NCBI RefSeq assembly: GCF_038007305.1 | Contig: NZ_JBBOWV010000001.1 | Location: 2,346,501-2,410,500 of the forward strand | Length of the DNA stretch: 64,000 bases | Origin: Solibacillus sp. FSL W7-1436 | Lineage (GTDB): Bacteria > Bacillota > Bacilli > Bacillales_A > Planococcaceae | Direction: 5' to 3' | Shown: piece after piece, positions 10,052 to 18,889 of the stretch | Layout of the letters: each line of letters begins with the position of its first letter | Position numbering within the stretch: the stretch's first letter is position 1 | The notes under the pieces: model-generated | Database searches by the model: none | Told to the model about the DNA's origin: nothing | Seen by the model: the letters and a program-made list of their open reading frames with translations, nothing else | Translations under genes and position numbers: made by a program

Positions 10052-11347
10052 TTGAATCATCAAGAAATTTATGTCTCACTCGATATTGGATCTTCTTCTA
10101 TAAAGGTCCTAATCGGAGAGATGAACGGTGATCAATTGCACGTAATTGGTGTAGGTCATGTGAAATCAACAGGAATAAGAAAAGGTGCAATAGTTGATAT
10201 AGATGCAACTGTACAGTCCATTAAAAAAGCTGTAGACCAAGCAGAACGAATGACTGGTATTAACATAGAGGAAGTGGTGCTTGGAGTTCCTGCAAACCAG
10301 ACAGTTCTACAGCCTGTTAAAGGGGTTGTAGCGGTTAACGGTGAAGACCGGGAAATCACGGACGATGATTTAGCTAGAGTAATAGACTCTGCACAGGTAA
10401 TGTCGATTCCACCAGAGCGAGAGTTAGTAAATTTGATTCCTAAACAATTTATCGTAGACAACCTAGATGAGATCAAAGACCCGCGTGGTATGATCGGCAT
10501 TCGTTTAGAGATGGATGCGACAATGATTACGACATCCAAGACGCTTGTACATAATGTTTTAAGATGTGTAGAACGTGCAGGCTTGCAAATTCGCGAAATC
10601 TATCTACAACCATTGGCTGCAGGGTATTTTGCGCTGACGGAAGATGAGAAAAATCAAGGAACTGCTTATATCGATTTAGGAGGCGGCTCAACAACTGTTG
10701 CGGTATTCCAGGACGGACTGTTGACAAACACTGCTGTTATCCCGGTAGGCGGAGATCATATTACGAAGGATTTATCGATCGTATTAAAAACACCGACCGA
10801 ACAAGCCGAAAAAATCAAAAAGCAGTATGGACATGCCTTTTACGATGATGCTTCGGATGAACAGACGTTTGATGTTCCTGTTGTTGGTACTGATACAACA
10901 GATCAATACAGTCAACGCTTTATATCTGAAATTATCGGAGTACGTTTAGAAGAGTTATTTGAATTAGTATTGGATGAATTAGCACGTATGGGGGTACAGG
11001 ATTTACCGGGTGGTGTTGTTATTTCCGGCGGTGTAGCACAGCTGGAAGGAATTGCCCAGCTGGCGCGACAAGTAATGTTGACGCGTGTTCGTATTTATAC
11101 ACCGGATTACATCGGAGTACGTGAACCGGCCTTTACGACGTCAGTAGGTTTAATTCGTTATGCAAATGCAGAAGACGAATTTTACGGAAGAAGCGAGCCG
11201 GTACCAGCTTCTTCATATGCAGCACCTTATCCTACTCAACCAACTCCTTCTAAAAAACAATCAAATGTGCCGGAGAGAGTAGAAAGCGCAAGTAAAGTAA
11301 GTGTGATTGATCGCGCGAAAAACTTATTAAACAAATTTTTCGATTAA
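10052..11347 (+). CDS. ftsA: Cell division protein FtsA
   Basis: FtsA is the actin-like ATPase that tethers FtsZ filaments to the membrane and recruits later divisome proteins. The 431-residue product begins with the actin fold phosphate loop LDIGSSSIKVL, has the SHS2 1C domain, a second phosphate loop IDLGGGSTTVAVF (about 211) and an adenosine loop VISGGVAQLEG (about 330). A Pro/Ser-rich linker ends in the amphipathic membrane-targeting helix DRAKNLLNKFFD. I chose the TTG at 10052 because AGGAGGTG lies 8 bp upstream; the earlier ATG at 10016 has no such site and would add twelve residues not typical of FtsA. Confidence 0.95.
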   Translation: MNHQEIYVSLDIGSSSIKVLIGEMNGDQLHVIGVGHVKSTGIRKGAIVDIDATVQSIKKAVDQAERMTGINIEEVVLGVPANQTVLQPVKGVVAVNGEDREITDDDLARVIDSAQVMSIPPERELVNLIPKQFIVDNLDEIKDPRGMIGIRLEMDATMITTSKTLVHNVLRCVERAGLQIREIYLQPLAAGYFALTEDEKNQGTAYIDLGGGSTTVAVFQDGLLTNTAVIPVGGDHITKDLSIVLKTPTEQAEKIKKQYGHAFYDDASDEQTFDVPVVGTDTTDQYSQRFISEIIGVRLEELFELVLDELARMGVQDLPGGVVISGGVAQLEGIAQLARQVMLTRVRIYTPDYIGVREPAFTTSVGLIRYANAEDEFYGRSEPVPASSYAAPYPTQPTPSKKQSNVPERVESASKVSVIDRAKNLLNKFFD

Positions 11348-11387
11348 TACGAAAATGAATGACGTGAACAATTAGGAGGAGAAGAGT

Positions 11388-12551
11388 ATGTTAGAATTTG
11401 AAACGGATGTTGAACAATTAGCCGTTATTAAAGTAATCGGCGTTGGCGGAGGCGGTAACAATGCCGTAAACCGCATGATCGAACATGGTGTACAAGGTGT
11501 GGACTTTATCGCTGTAAATACAGATGCGCAAGCTTTAAATCTGTCAAAAGCTGAATATAAACTACAAATTGGCGGTAAATTAACACGTGGACTAGGTGCA
11601 GGAGCAAACCCTGAAGTGGGTAAAAAAGCTGCTGAGGAAAGCCGCGAACAATTGGAAGAAGTACTGCGTGGTGCCGACATGGTATTCGTAACTGCCGGTA
11701 TGGGCGGTGGTACTGGTACGGGTGCAGCACCGGTAATCGCATCAATCGCACGTGATTTAGGTGCATTGACAGTAGGTGTTGTAACACGTCCGTTTACATT
11801 TGAAGGCCGTAAACGCCAAACACAGGCAATCGGTGGTATTACTTCAATGAAGGAAGCGGTTGATACATTAATCGTCATTCCAAACGATAAGTTACTGCAA
11901 ATTGTTGATAAATCAACACCAATGCTTGAAGCGTTCCGTGAAGCGGACAATGTATTACGTCAAGGTGTACAAGGTATTTCAGACTTGATCGCAACACCTG
12001 GTTTAATCAACCTGGACTTTGCCGATGTAAAAACAATCATGTCCGATAAAGGTTCTGCATTAATGGGTATCGGTATTGCTGCTGGTGAAAACCGTGCAGT
12101 AGAAGCCGCTAAAAAAGCAATTTCTTCTCCATTACTTGAAACATCAATCGATGGAGCAAAAGGTGTCATTATGAATATTACAGGCGGAACGAACTTAAGT
12201 TTATTTGAAGTTCAGGAAGCTGCCGATATTGTACAGCTTGCTTCTGACGAAGAAGTAAATATGATCTTCGGTTCTGTAATTAACGATAACTTAAACGACG
12301 AAATTATCGTAACGGTAATTGCAACAGGTTTCTCTGATGACTTTATTATTCAAAAGCCACAGCCTGTACGTCCTTCAATCGGTGCTCGTCAACAAGCTGC
12401 AACAAGCACAACTCAACAGCAGCAACAGCAGCCTGTACGCCAGCAAGAACAGGTGCAGCAAGAAGCGCCGCGTCAAACACAACAAACAAACTATCAGCAG
12501 GACGATGCATTGGATATTCCGACATTTTTACGCAATCGTCGCAATCGCTAA
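11388..12551 (+). CDS. ftsZ: Tubulin-like division GTPase FtsZ
   Basis: FtsZ polymerises with GTP into the Z-ring. The 387-residue protein has the tubulin signature GGGTGTG at 106-112, the N-terminal [14 protein letters not shown] loop and the T7-loop region [11 protein letters not shown] with the catalytic aspartate. The C-terminal linker (about 325-373) is strikingly glutamine-rich, including a run of six glutamines, and the C-terminal peptide [12 protein letters not shown] is the binding site for FtsA and SepF, both encoded here. The binding site AGGAGGAGAAG precedes ATG 11388. A strong terminator follows the stop. Confidence 0.98.
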   Translation: MLEFETDVEQLAVIKVIGVGGGGNNAVNRMIEHGVQGVDFIAVNTDAQALNLSKAEYKLQIGGKLTRGLGAGANPEVGKKAAEESREQLEEVLRGADMVFVTAGMGGGTGTGAAPVIASIARDLGALTVGVVTRPFTFEGRKRQTQAIGGITSMKEAVDTLIVIPNDKLLQIVDKSTPMLEAFREADNVLRQGVQGISDLIATPGLINLDFADVKTIMSDKGSALMGIGIAAGENRAVEAAKKAISSPLLETSIDGAKGVIMNITGGTNLSLFEVQEAADIVQLASDEEVNMIFGSVINDNLNDEIIVTVIATGFSDDFIIQKPQPVRPSIGARQQAATSTTQQQQQQPVRQQEQVQQEAPRQTQQTNYQQDDALDIPTFLRNRRNR

Positions 12552-12573
12552 TAATACAACCTTTCATAATATG

Positions 12574-12616
12574 AAAAACGATTATTCACATATACATGTG
12601 AATAATCGTTTTTTTA
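12574..12616 (+). terminator. Rho-independent terminator after ftsZ
   Basis: A perfect inverted repeat, CGATTATTCACAT and ATGTGAATAATCG around a four-base loop, is followed by seven T. It closes the division cluster transcript. Confidence 0.93.
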
Positions 12617-12682
12617 GTTTCAGAGATGATATCGAAAACAGCATGCAGTTAATGTATTCGAAAGAAACAGTAGATTAACAGA

Positions 12683-12713
12683 TTCTCCCCGTCAGACTAA
12701 AACCTCCGACTAT
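12683..12713. repeat. Possible dispersed motif beginning TTCTCCCCGTC
   Basis: TTCTCCCCGTC followed by AGACTAAAACC recurs in similar form at 59936 (TTCTCCCCGTC, then TAGGCTAAAGC). Both copies lie just after a terminator and show the same order of blocks. The rest of 12617-12757 holds nothing else I recognise. Identity is only about twenty positions, so this may be coincidence or the remnant of a dispersed element. Confidence 0.3.
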
Positions 12714-12757
12714 GCCTCTACGCCTCTATCATTCTATAACTTTCCTGCAGCCAACTT

Positions 12758-12853
12758 TTTGTCGATAGGATTTGAATAGCGTAACAATATGTCATACGAT
12801 TCTTCCAAATTTATGCAACGGTTAGACAAAAAACTCTGGGGGGGTTTGATAAT
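12758..12853 (+). promoter_or_regulatory. Candidate Spo0A-controlled promoter region of spoIIGA
   Basis: In B. subtilis the spoIIG promoter uses sigma-A with a long spacer and two clusters of 0A boxes (core TGTCGAA). Here TTTGTCGATA (12758-12767) is a one-mismatch 0A box, TTAGACA (12822-12828) is a reversed near-match lying at a -35 position, and GATAAT (12848-12853) could be the -10 after a 19-bp gap. The layout is suggestive; no motif is perfect. Confidence 0.3.
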
Positions 12854-12875
12854 CTTATTTACAGGAGGACAATAC

Positions 12876-13697
12876 ATGTATGCAGAGTGGATTCTTTTAA
12901 TGAATTTTTTAATGAATCTCGTACTACTAAAATTTACCGCAACTATAACATATACCATCATTCCAATTTGGAGATTACTATTAGGAGCCTTTTGTAGTGC
13001 GCTGATCGCTGTGTTATTTATGGGAAACATATTCATGTTGCTTGTAAGTTTCATCATACTACTAGGCATTGCCTTTTCGTTTAAATGGAAAATATTTTAC
13101 GAGCAGGGAAAGTGGGTTGTTGTCGCTACTTTGCTCGCAGGTGGATTAATAACAGCATTACAGCCATTTTTGCTTGCATCTCCGTTTTTCGTTTATATTT
13201 TTTTATGTTTCGGCATAGTATGTATTAGTTTGACAGTGATGAAACAAGGCTGGTTTCAAAAGCTGCAGAATGTTGCACAAAGTCGGTATGTAACGACAAG
13301 CAAAGTGGAACTGTTTGAACAACAGATGGAGCTCGTAACATATATCGATACCGGAAATGAATGCACTGAACCTTTAAGTCAGGCACCGGTCCATTTTATT
13401 TCATTTAAATCAGTTCAATCGATGTTACCGGATGAATTTAGTGAATGCCTGCTCAAATGGGATGAGCGGGAGCCTTACTCACTGACAATGTTTTCAAAGG
13501 AAATACAGAAAAGAATACGTATTGTTCCTATTACAACGGTTCAAAAAGGCACATTACTCGTACCGGCCTTTCGTGCCACAATTGTCATTCAGAACAAGAC
13601 GTATCCAAATCACTATGTTGTATTTACGAAAAATGATGCGCGCTTTCCGCAAAATGCACAAATGATTGCACATGTGTTTGTCCTAACGAATTCATAA
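12876..13697 (+). CDS. spoIIGA: Sporulation sigma-E factor processing peptidase SpoIIGA
   Basis: SpoIIGA is a membrane aspartic protease at the sporulation septum that removes the pro-sequence of sigma-E after signalling by SpoIIR from the forespore. The 273-residue product has about five N-terminal membrane helices (residues 1-122) and a cytosolic C-terminal protease domain with the catalytic motif DTGN at 158-161. I chose ATG 12876, preceded by AGGAGG, over an in-frame ATG at 12789, which would add 29 hydrophilic residues before the first helix. It is somewhat shorter than the 309-residue B. subtilis protein. Its substrate gene sigE follows 13 bp later. Confidence 0.93.
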   Translation: MYAEWILLMNFLMNLVLLKFTATITYTIIPIWRLLLGAFCSALIAVLFMGNIFMLLVSFIILLGIAFSFKWKIFYEQGKWVVVATLLAGGLITALQPFLLASPFFVYIFLCFGIVCISLTVMKQGWFQKLQNVAQSRYVTTSKVELFEQQMELVTYIDTGNECTEPLSQAPVHFISFKSVQSMLPDEFSECLLKWDEREPYSLTMFSKEIQKRIRIVPITTVQKGTLLVPAFRATIVIQNKTYPNHYVVFTKNDARFPQNAQMIAHVFVLTNS

Positions 13698-13710
13698 GGG
13701 AGGATCGATA

Positions 13711-14421
13711 TTGCTTAAGAAAATTCAATCGATAATTTTAAACATACTAAGCTACTTTAGAAGAAAAAAAGGGACATACTATATAGGGGGACATGATTCA
13801 TTGCCTATTCCATTAACTAGAGAAGAAGAAGTTGTCGTAGTCGAAGCATTTATGAATGGTGACTTGCATGCCAGAGATATGTTAATTGAAAGAAATTTAC
13901 GTTTGGTTGTTTATATTGCAAGACGTTTTGATAATACGAGCACGCCGATTGAGGATTTAATCAGCATCGGTTCCATTGGCCTTATAAAAGCGATTGAAAC
14001 ATTTAATTTGGATAAAAATATTAAATTGGCGACGTATGCCTCACGCTGTATCGAAAATGAAATATTGATGCATTTACGAAAGACGAGCCGCATGAAAGGC
14101 GAAGTTTCCTTTGATGAACCGTTAAATGCGGATGCAGACGGCAATGAACTGTTGCTTTCAGACATATTAGGGACAGAGGAACATATAATCACACTTGATG
14201 TAGAACGTAAAATTGAGCGTCAGCATATGTTTAATGCCATTAATCAGCTGACACCTCGTGAAAAGTATATTATGGAGTGCCGTTTTGGCCTAAACGGAAA
14301 AGAAGAAATGACGCAAAAGGAAGTAGCGGATCATTTAGGGATTTCGCAATCTTATATTTCAAGATTGGAGAAAAAAATTATTATGGATTTACGTGAATTC
14401 CTGAACGAACCAATTGCATAA
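13711..14421 (+). CDS. sigE: RNA polymerase sigma-E factor precursor (mother cell)
   Basis: Sigma-E directs early mother-cell transcription in sporulation. The 236-residue product begins with an amphipathic basic pro-sequence of about 21 residues ([20 protein letters not shown]) before YYIGG, as expected for the SpoIIGA-cleaved precursor. Regions 2 ([36 protein letters not shown]) and 4 (helix-turn-helix [23 protein letters not shown]) are intact. The start is TTG 13711, preceded by GGGAGGATC. It forms the spoIIG operon with spoIIGA. Long motifs are given here as separate region landmarks. Confidence 0.96.
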   Translation: MLKKIQSIILNILSYFRRKKGTYYIGGHDSLPIPLTREEEVVVVEAFMNGDLHARDMLIERNLRLVVYIARRFDNTSTPIEDLISIGSIGLIKAIETFNLDKNIKLATYASRCIENEILMHLRKTSRMKGEVSFDEPLNADADGNELLLSDILGTEEHIITLDVERKIERQHMFNAINQLTPREKYIMECRFGLNGKEEMTQKEVADHLGISQSYISRLEKKIIMDLREFLNEPIA

Positions 14422-14439
14422 GATGGTTAAATTTGGCGC

Positions 14440-14468
14440 GCATAGCGATGACCATTTCGGACAAAATG
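14440..14468 (+). promoter_or_regulatory. Sigma-F/sigma-G type promoter of sigG
   Basis: GCATA (14440-14444) and GGACAAAATG (14459-14468) are 14 bp apart. The second fits the forespore -10 pattern GGnnAnAnTR at every defined position and the first fits GYATA. It lies about 45 bp upstream of the sigG start, where B. subtilis sigG has its forespore promoter. Confidence 0.6.
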
Positions 14469-14511
14469 ATTGCAAAGACAAAAGACAATCTAGTTCGGAA
14501 GGTGAAGTTGG

Positions 14512-15282
14512 ATGCGTACAAAAGTGGAATTATGTGGTGTGGATACATCTACATTACCAGTACTGAAGCCAGATGAAATGAAAGATTTATTTATACGATT
14601 ACAGCAAGGAGAATGGATTGTTCGTGAGCAGCTAGTTTTCTGCAATTTACGTTTAGTGCTCAGCATTGTCGGCCGTTATGCCTATCGTGGCGAACAGGCA
14701 GATGATTTATTTCAAGTAGGATGTATTGGTTTATTAAAAGCGATTGATAATTTTGATTTAAAGCATAATGTTCGATTTTCAACATATGCTGTACCGATGA
14801 TTATGGGAGAAATCCGCAGACATCTGCGCGATCATCATGCACTGCGTGTGTCCCGTTCATTGCGCGATATTGCGTATAAAGCGATGAAAGCAAAAGAACA
14901 ATTTATTGCGGAACATTTAACAGAACCCACAATCGAGCAATTGGCACAGGCAATTGAAATGAAAAAAGAAGATGTACTGTTTGCTCTTGATGCAATTCAA
15001 GACCCGATGTCACTGCAGGAGCCGATTTATTCCGATGGTGGCGATGCAATCTTTATGATTGACCAAATTAAAGATAAAGTAACAGAAGAGCATTGGGTCG
15101 GTTCGATTTCATTGCAAGAGAGTATGAAAAAGCTAAACAGCAGACAAAAAATGATTATAGAAAAGCGCTTTTTCCTTGGTGAAACTCAAACGGAAATCGC
15201 CCAGTCATTAGGTATTTCACAAGCGCAAATATCGAGATTGGAAAAGAGTGCGGTAGAAATGATGAAGCGGGATTTCCGTTAA
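14512..15282 (+). CDS. sigG: RNA polymerase sigma-G factor (forespore)
   Basis: Sigma-G drives late forespore transcription. The 256-residue product has region 2 (RLVLSIVGRYAYRGEQADDLFQVG with LLKAIDNFDL after it), region 3 (EQLAQAIEMKKEDVLFALDA) and region 4 with the helix-turn-helix TQTEIAQSLGISQAQISRLE; there is no pro-sequence. ATG 14512 follows GGAAGGTGAAG. The 90-bp gap after sigE carries a forespore-type promoter, so sigG can be expressed apart from spoIIG, as in B. subtilis. Confidence 0.96.
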   Translation: MRTKVELCGVDTSTLPVLKPDEMKDLFIRLQQGEWIVREQLVFCNLRLVLSIVGRYAYRGEQADDLFQVGCIGLLKAIDNFDLKHNVRFSTYAVPMIMGEIRRHLRDHHALRVSRSLRDIAYKAMKAKEQFIAEHLTEPTIEQLAQAIEMKKEDVLFALDAIQDPMSLQEPIYSDGGDAIFMIDQIKDKVTEEHWVGSISLQESMKKLNSRQKMIIEKRFFLGETQTEIAQSLGISQAQISRLEKSAVEMMKRDFR

Positions 15283-15298
15283 ATAGATAGAAATTCTG

Positions 15299-15333
15299 AG
15301 GGACTGTCCAACACGTAGGGCTGTCCCTTTCAT
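15299..15333 (+). terminator. Probable terminator after sigG
   Basis: AGGGACTGTCC pairs with GGGCTGTCCCT around a short loop, followed by the weak tract TTTCATCAT. The stem is good but the T-tract is poor. Confidence 0.5.
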
Positions 15334-15403
15334 CATAAATTTACAATGTTTGAATACTTATAATGAGGTAAAAGTAAATTAATGATACAGAGAGGATGGA
15401 GGA

Positions 15404-15643
15404 ATGCGATTTTCATCCGTTCAGGAGAAGGAAATCATTGAGGCAACAAGCGGAAAATTTATCGGTTATATTGTAGATGCGGAAGTGGACGAAAAAGAAG
15501 GTGCCATTACGGCATTTATAATTTCCCCGCCAAAAAAGTTTTACCATTTATTTCAAGGGGAAGAGTTAGTTAAGAAAGTTCTCTTCAGTAATATACTCAC
15601 AGTAGGAAAAGATGTCATATTAGTGAAATCACCGGATGAATAG
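15404..15643 (+). CDS. ylmC: PRC-barrel sporulation protein YlmC/YmxH
   Basis: This 79-residue protein is a single PRC-barrel-like domain of the YlmC/YmxH family, found in endospore formers; the biochemical role is unknown. The barrel signature GKFIGYIVDAEVDEKEGAI is followed by FIISPPKKFYHLFQGEE. ATG 15404 follows a good GGATGGAGG site. In B. subtilis ylmC is followed by ylmD; here ylmE comes next after 75 bp, so ylmD is missing at this locus. Confidence 0.85.
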   Translation: MRFSSVQEKEIIEATSGKFIGYIVDAEVDEKEGAITAFIISPPKKFYHLFQGEELVKKVLFSNILTVGKDVILVKSPDE

Positions 15644-15718
15644 TTCGCGCTATTCATTGAAAATTAAACTAGCACTTGATACAATGAGAGAAACTATTGT
15701 TGTAAAGTTGGGAAAAAA

Positions 15719-16387
15719 GTGACGAAAATCATAGAAAACTTAAAACAGATTCAACATCAAATAGAAATTGCAAAACAACGTGTCAATGCCGAACAGGCAG
15801 TCCAGATTATTGCTGTGACGAAAGAAGTAGATGTCAACCGGACAGAAGAAGCGATTGAAGCGGGTCTTGTCCATTTAGGTGAAAACCGTCCTGAAGGCCT
15901 ATTAAATAAGCGGGATTCGATCAACTCAGCTGTTTCCTGGCATTATATAGGTTCATTACAGACGAGAAAAGTAAAGCAGGTAATTGATCAGATTGACTAT
16001 TTACATTCTCTTGATCGATTAAGCCTGGCTGAAGAGATTGAAAAAAGAGCAACAAAACAAGTGAAATGTTTCTTGCAAGTAAATGTTTCAGGTGAAGAAT
16101 CGAAACATGGCTTAACGAAAGAACAAGCGCTGGATTTTGTAAAGCAGCTTGAGCAGTTTTCAAAAATTGAAGTAGTAGGTTTAATGACGATGGCTCCTTT
16201 TACTGAAGATGAAACAACGATTAGACAAGTGTTTAAACAGTTAAAACAATTGCAACAAGAAGTGTCACAATTGAACATACCAAATGTACCTTGTACTGAA
16301 TTATCGATGGGCATGTCAAATGACTACGAAATTGCAGTTGAAGAAGGGGCAACATTTGTTAGAATTGGAACCGCTCTTGTTGGCTAA
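15719..16387 (+). CDS. ylmE: PLP homeostasis protein YlmE (YggS family)
   Basis: YlmE belongs to the alanine-racemase-fold type III PLP-binding family (YggS/PLPBP) that buffers pyridoxal 5'-phosphate and affects amino-acid pools. The 222 residues include the PLP lysine in IIAVTKEV (Lys35), HLGENRPE, the SLQTRKVKQ segment, the barrel strand [22 protein letters not shown] and the C-terminal phosphate loop [16 protein letters not shown]. The start is GTG 15719, with a poor binding site (GGGA about 6 bp upstream), so a different start is possible. It begins the ylmE-sepF-ylmG run. Confidence 0.92.
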   Translation: MTKIIENLKQIQHQIEIAKQRVNAEQAVQIIAVTKEVDVNRTEEAIEAGLVHLGENRPEGLLNKRDSINSAVSWHYIGSLQTRKVKQVIDQIDYLHSLDRLSLAEEIEKRATKQVKCFLQVNVSGEESKHGLTKEQALDFVKQLEQFSKIEVVGLMTMAPFTEDETTIRQVFKQLKQLQQEVSQLNIPNVPCTELSMGMSNDYEIAVEEGATFVRIGTALVG

Positions 16388-16398
16388 GGAGGATTAAT

Positions 16399-16935
16399 AT
16401 GAGCATTAAAAATATTTTTGACAAGTTCTTTTATTTAGAAGAAATAGAAGAAGATTATGCTCCTGCCCAAACGCAAACAGTGCAAAAACAAGCACCAAAA
16501 GCAGTTCAAAGTGAACCACAGCAATTTTACCAGGATTATGGACAAAAGCAGCAACCACAACTCATTCAAAACCGAATGAAGAAGGAGCGTAAAATGCAAC
16601 AGCAACCACCGCGCAATGAAGTCGTGATGCAAAATCATAACAATGTTGTGAGCCTTCAAGCTGCGTCTTCATCGAAGAATTCCAAATTAGTATTATTAGA
16701 ACCACGTGTATATGCAGAAGCGCAGGATATCGCGGAACATTTGAAAAACAAACGTGCTACCGTTGTCAATTTACAGCGCATCGACCGGGATCAAGGGAAG
16801 CGAATAATCGATTTTCTGAGCGGAACAGTGTATGCTTTAGGTGGAGATATTCAACGTATTGGAAATGATATTTTCCTATGTACACCGGAAAACGTAGAAG
16901 TATCAGGAGAAATTTCTAATTTAACGTTCGAGTAA
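16399..16935 (+). CDS. sepF: Cell division protein SepF
   Basis: SepF binds the FtsZ C-terminus and the membrane and forms rings that shape the septum, acting as an alternative Z-ring anchor to FtsA. The 178-residue protein has an N-terminal amphipathic segment ([13 protein letters not shown]), a long glutamine-rich linker (about 20-85) and the conserved C-terminal SepF domain (about 92-170) with [19 protein letters not shown] and [22 protein letters not shown] precedes ATG 16399. Glutamine enrichment of the linker mirrors that of the FtsZ linker encoded 4 kb upstream. Confidence 0.95.
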   Translation: MSIKNIFDKFFYLEEIEEDYAPAQTQTVQKQAPKAVQSEPQQFYQDYGQKQQPQLIQNRMKKERKMQQQPPRNEVVMQNHNNVVSLQAASSSKNSKLVLLEPRVYAEAQDIAEHLKNKRATVVNLQRIDRDQGKRIIDFLSGTVYALGGDIQRIGNDIFLCTPENVEVSGEISNLTFE

Positions 16936-16957
16936 TTAAATTTTGTGAGGTAAAAAC

Positions 16958-17218
16958 ATGATTATATTTTCAATTGTATCAACAGCATTTCTTGTTTACC
17001 GTTTTATGCTGATTGGATACATATTAATGTCTTGGGTTCCGGCACTGCAGGAATCGGCTGTTGGTCGTTTCCTGGAAACAGTATGTGAACCGTATTTAGG
17101 ATTCTTCCGCAAATTTATTCCACCGATTGGCATGATTGATATTTCACCAATTGTCGGTTTATTCGCGTTAGTATTTATCGAGCGAGGCGTCTATAGCGTC
17201 CTAGCATTTTTCTTATAA
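16958..17218 (+). CDS. ylmG: YggT family membrane protein YlmG
   Basis: YlmG is an 86-residue YggT-family membrane protein with two hydrophobic segments (about 5-27 and 62-84) and the conserved loop VCEPYLGFFRKFIPPIGMID, then SPIVGLFALVF. Family members are linked to division and membrane processes in bacteria and plastids, with no defined biochemistry. The site GTGAGG precedes ATG 16958. It ends in a terminator, so ylmH is likely transcribed separately. Confidence 0.9.
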   Translation: MIIFSIVSTAFLVYRFMLIGYILMSWVPALQESAVGRFLETVCEPYLGFFRKFIPPIGMIDISPIVGLFALVFIERGVYSVLAFFL

Positions 17219-17226
17219 TCTAATTG

Positions 17227-17258
17227 AACTCCTGCCATTGTAGGAGTTTTCTTTATTT
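17227..17258 (+). terminator. Terminator after ylmG
   Basis: AACTCCT and AGGAGTT flank an eight-base loop and are followed by TTCTTTATTT. The remaining 150 bp up to ylmH hold no further feature that I can support. Confidence 0.8.
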
Positions 17259-17410
17259 CCGGTAGTTTCGCGGTCATCACGATGAAAGCCATTCAGAGAC
17301 AATGGGGTAGAGGTTTTTAGATTGGCTGAAGGGCTTATACATAAAATAAAAGTTTAATTTAATCGGAAAGTGGAAAAATTAGTAACACAGTTTAAAAGAA
17401 AGTAGGAATT

Positions 17411-18202
17411 ATGATGGAGCATTTAATCCAGCATTTTCGTAAAGATGAACAACCTTTCATTGAGCAAGTTATTGGATGGCAGCGTGAAGTAGAAGATCGC
17501 TATGCTCCAAAATTGACCGATTTTTTAGATCCGAGACAGCGTTTTATCGTTGAGTCGATCGTTCAGCAGTCAGATGATCTCCGTGTATTCACAGAAGGGG
17601 TATTTGAAGAAGCGGAACGTAAACGAATGCTGATTGCCCCATCCTATTACGAGCCGGCAGAAGCCGATTTTCAGATCGCTGTGTACTCACTGAATTACCC
17701 GACAAAGTTTGTCCAGCTGCGTCATCCTGATGTATTAGGGGCCTTATTATCGATCGGCCTTGATCGCAGCAAGTTTGGGGATATTCGACTTGCCGATAAT
17801 ACAGTCCAATTTGCAATCGCATCGGAAATAGCGGATTATGTGCGGGCACATTTGACAAGTATCGGTAAAGTGAAAGTAAGTGCTGAGAAAATGGATGCGA
17901 CTACACCGTATATCCAAAACGAGGAGCAATGGGTCGAAAGCTCACATACGGTTTCTTCAATGCGTCTGGATGTGGTTTTGGCGACAATCGTTAATATCTC
18001 CCGTCAAAAATCACAAAGCCTGATCAATGCCGGCAAAGTAAAAGTTAACTGGACTGTCAGGGAAGCGGTAGCTTTCGAATTGCAGGAAGGTGACATTATT
18101 TCAGCACGAGGGTATGGACGGTTAAAAGTCATCCTGACAGAAGGACGAACAAAAAAAGATAAGATTCGATTACAAGTAGGACGTTTAGAGCAAAAAGTAT
18201 AA
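17411..18202 (+). CDS. ylmH: S4-domain RNA-binding protein YlmH
   Basis: YlmH is an RNA-binding protein with a C-terminal S4 domain (about 180-245; SSMRLDVVLATIVNISRQKSQ region then VKVNW). Work in B. subtilis links YlmH to 50S-associated ribosome quality control, where it can act with RqcH; rqcH is also encoded in this window. The 263 residues match the family length. Two ATG codons (17411 and 17414) follow AGGA; the second has slightly better spacing. It stands between ylmG and divIVA as in B. subtilis. Confidence 0.92.
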   Translation: MMEHLIQHFRKDEQPFIEQVIGWQREVEDRYAPKLTDFLDPRQRFIVESIVQQSDDLRVFTEGVFEEAERKRMLIAPSYYEPAEADFQIAVYSLNYPTKFVQLRHPDVLGALLSIGLDRSKFGDIRLADNTVQFAIASEIADYVRAHLTSIGKVKVSAEKMDATTPYIQNEEQWVESSHTVSSMRLDVVLATIVNISRQKSQSLINAGKVKVNWTVREAVAFELQEGDIISARGYGRLKVILTEGRTKKDKIRLQVGRLEQKV

Positions 18203-18297
18203 TTTTCAACTGTTTTTTAGGAAAACATGATGTTATTCCCTAAAGAAACGTTTATAATACTTGTAAGAATGTACGTAAAAAAGGAGAGTAGAACGAT

Positions 18298-18843
18298 ATG
18301 CCATTATCACCTCTTGATATACATAATAAGGAGTTTACACGTGGATTCCGTGGATATGCAGAAGACGAAGTAAATGAATTTTTAGATCAGATTATAAAAG
18401 ATTATGAGATTGTTTTACGCGAGAAAAAAGAGCTCGAAGAAAAGATCAAAATGATGTCAGAACAAATGAATCATTATAATTCATTGGAAGACACATTACA
18501 GAAATCAATTGTTGTTGCTCAAGAGGCAGCTGGCGAAGTTCGTCGCAATTCCGAAAAAGAAGCAAAACTCATCGTTAAAGAAGCTGAAAAAAATGCGGAC
18601 CGTATTGTTAATGACGCATTGGCAAAAGCGAGAAAAGTAACGATTGAGATTGACGAATTAAAAAAACAGTCAAAAGTATTCCGCAACAGATTCAAAATGT
18701 TAGTGGAAGCACAGCTTGATTTACTGAATACAGGCGATTGGGATCAATTACTGGAATATGACGTAGACTTGACGGAAATCCAGAAAAACAATCGTAAAGA
18801 AATCAATGAAGAGAACCAAAATGACGAAAATGCCGTGTATTAG
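18298..18843 (+). CDS. divIVA: Pole and septum marker DivIVA
   Basis: DivIVA binds negatively curved membrane at septa and poles and recruits the Min system and sporulation proteins. The 181-residue protein has the membrane-binding N-terminal domain (LSPLDIHNKEFTRGFRGYAE, including the exposed Phe and Arg residues) and long coiled coils (about 35-70 and 80-150). An AAGGAGAG site precedes ATG 18298. A TATAAT hexamer at 18253-18258 could be its -10, though no convincing -35 is visible. The gene ends just before the ileS promoter. Confidence 0.95.
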   Translation: MPLSPLDIHNKEFTRGFRGYAEDEVNEFLDQIIKDYEIVLREKKELEEKIKMMSEQMNHYNSLEDTLQKSIVVAQEAAGEVRRNSEKEAKLIVKEAEKNADRIVNDALAKARKVTIEIDELKKQSKVFRNRFKMLVEAQLDLLNTGDWDQLLEYDVDLTEIQKNNRKEINEENQNDENAVY

Positions 18844-18853
18844 TCACCGGTAC

Positions 18854-18883
18854 TTGACATTTTATACAGCCTTTTCATATACT
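18854..18883 (+). promoter_or_regulatory. Sigma-A promoter of ileS
   Basis: TTGACA (18854-18859, perfect) and TATACT (18878-18883) are 18 bp apart. Transcription would start near 18890, directly before the T-box leader. Confidence 0.8.
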
Positions 18884-18889
18884 GAAAAA

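Noticed and set aside
11372-11950. 192-codon minus-strand ORF opposite ftsZ
   Set aside because: It is the antisense shadow of a highly conserved gene with biased codon use; no ribosome binding site or family resemblance.
12319-12678. 119-codon ORF overlapping the ftsZ end and terminator
   Set aside because: It uses the Gln-rich linker in another frame and passes through the terminator hairpin.
13711-15282. sigE and sigG as one duplicated gene or a fusion
   Set aside because: Both are full-length members of distinct families, with separate starts, a pro-sequence only in sigE, and a promoter between them.
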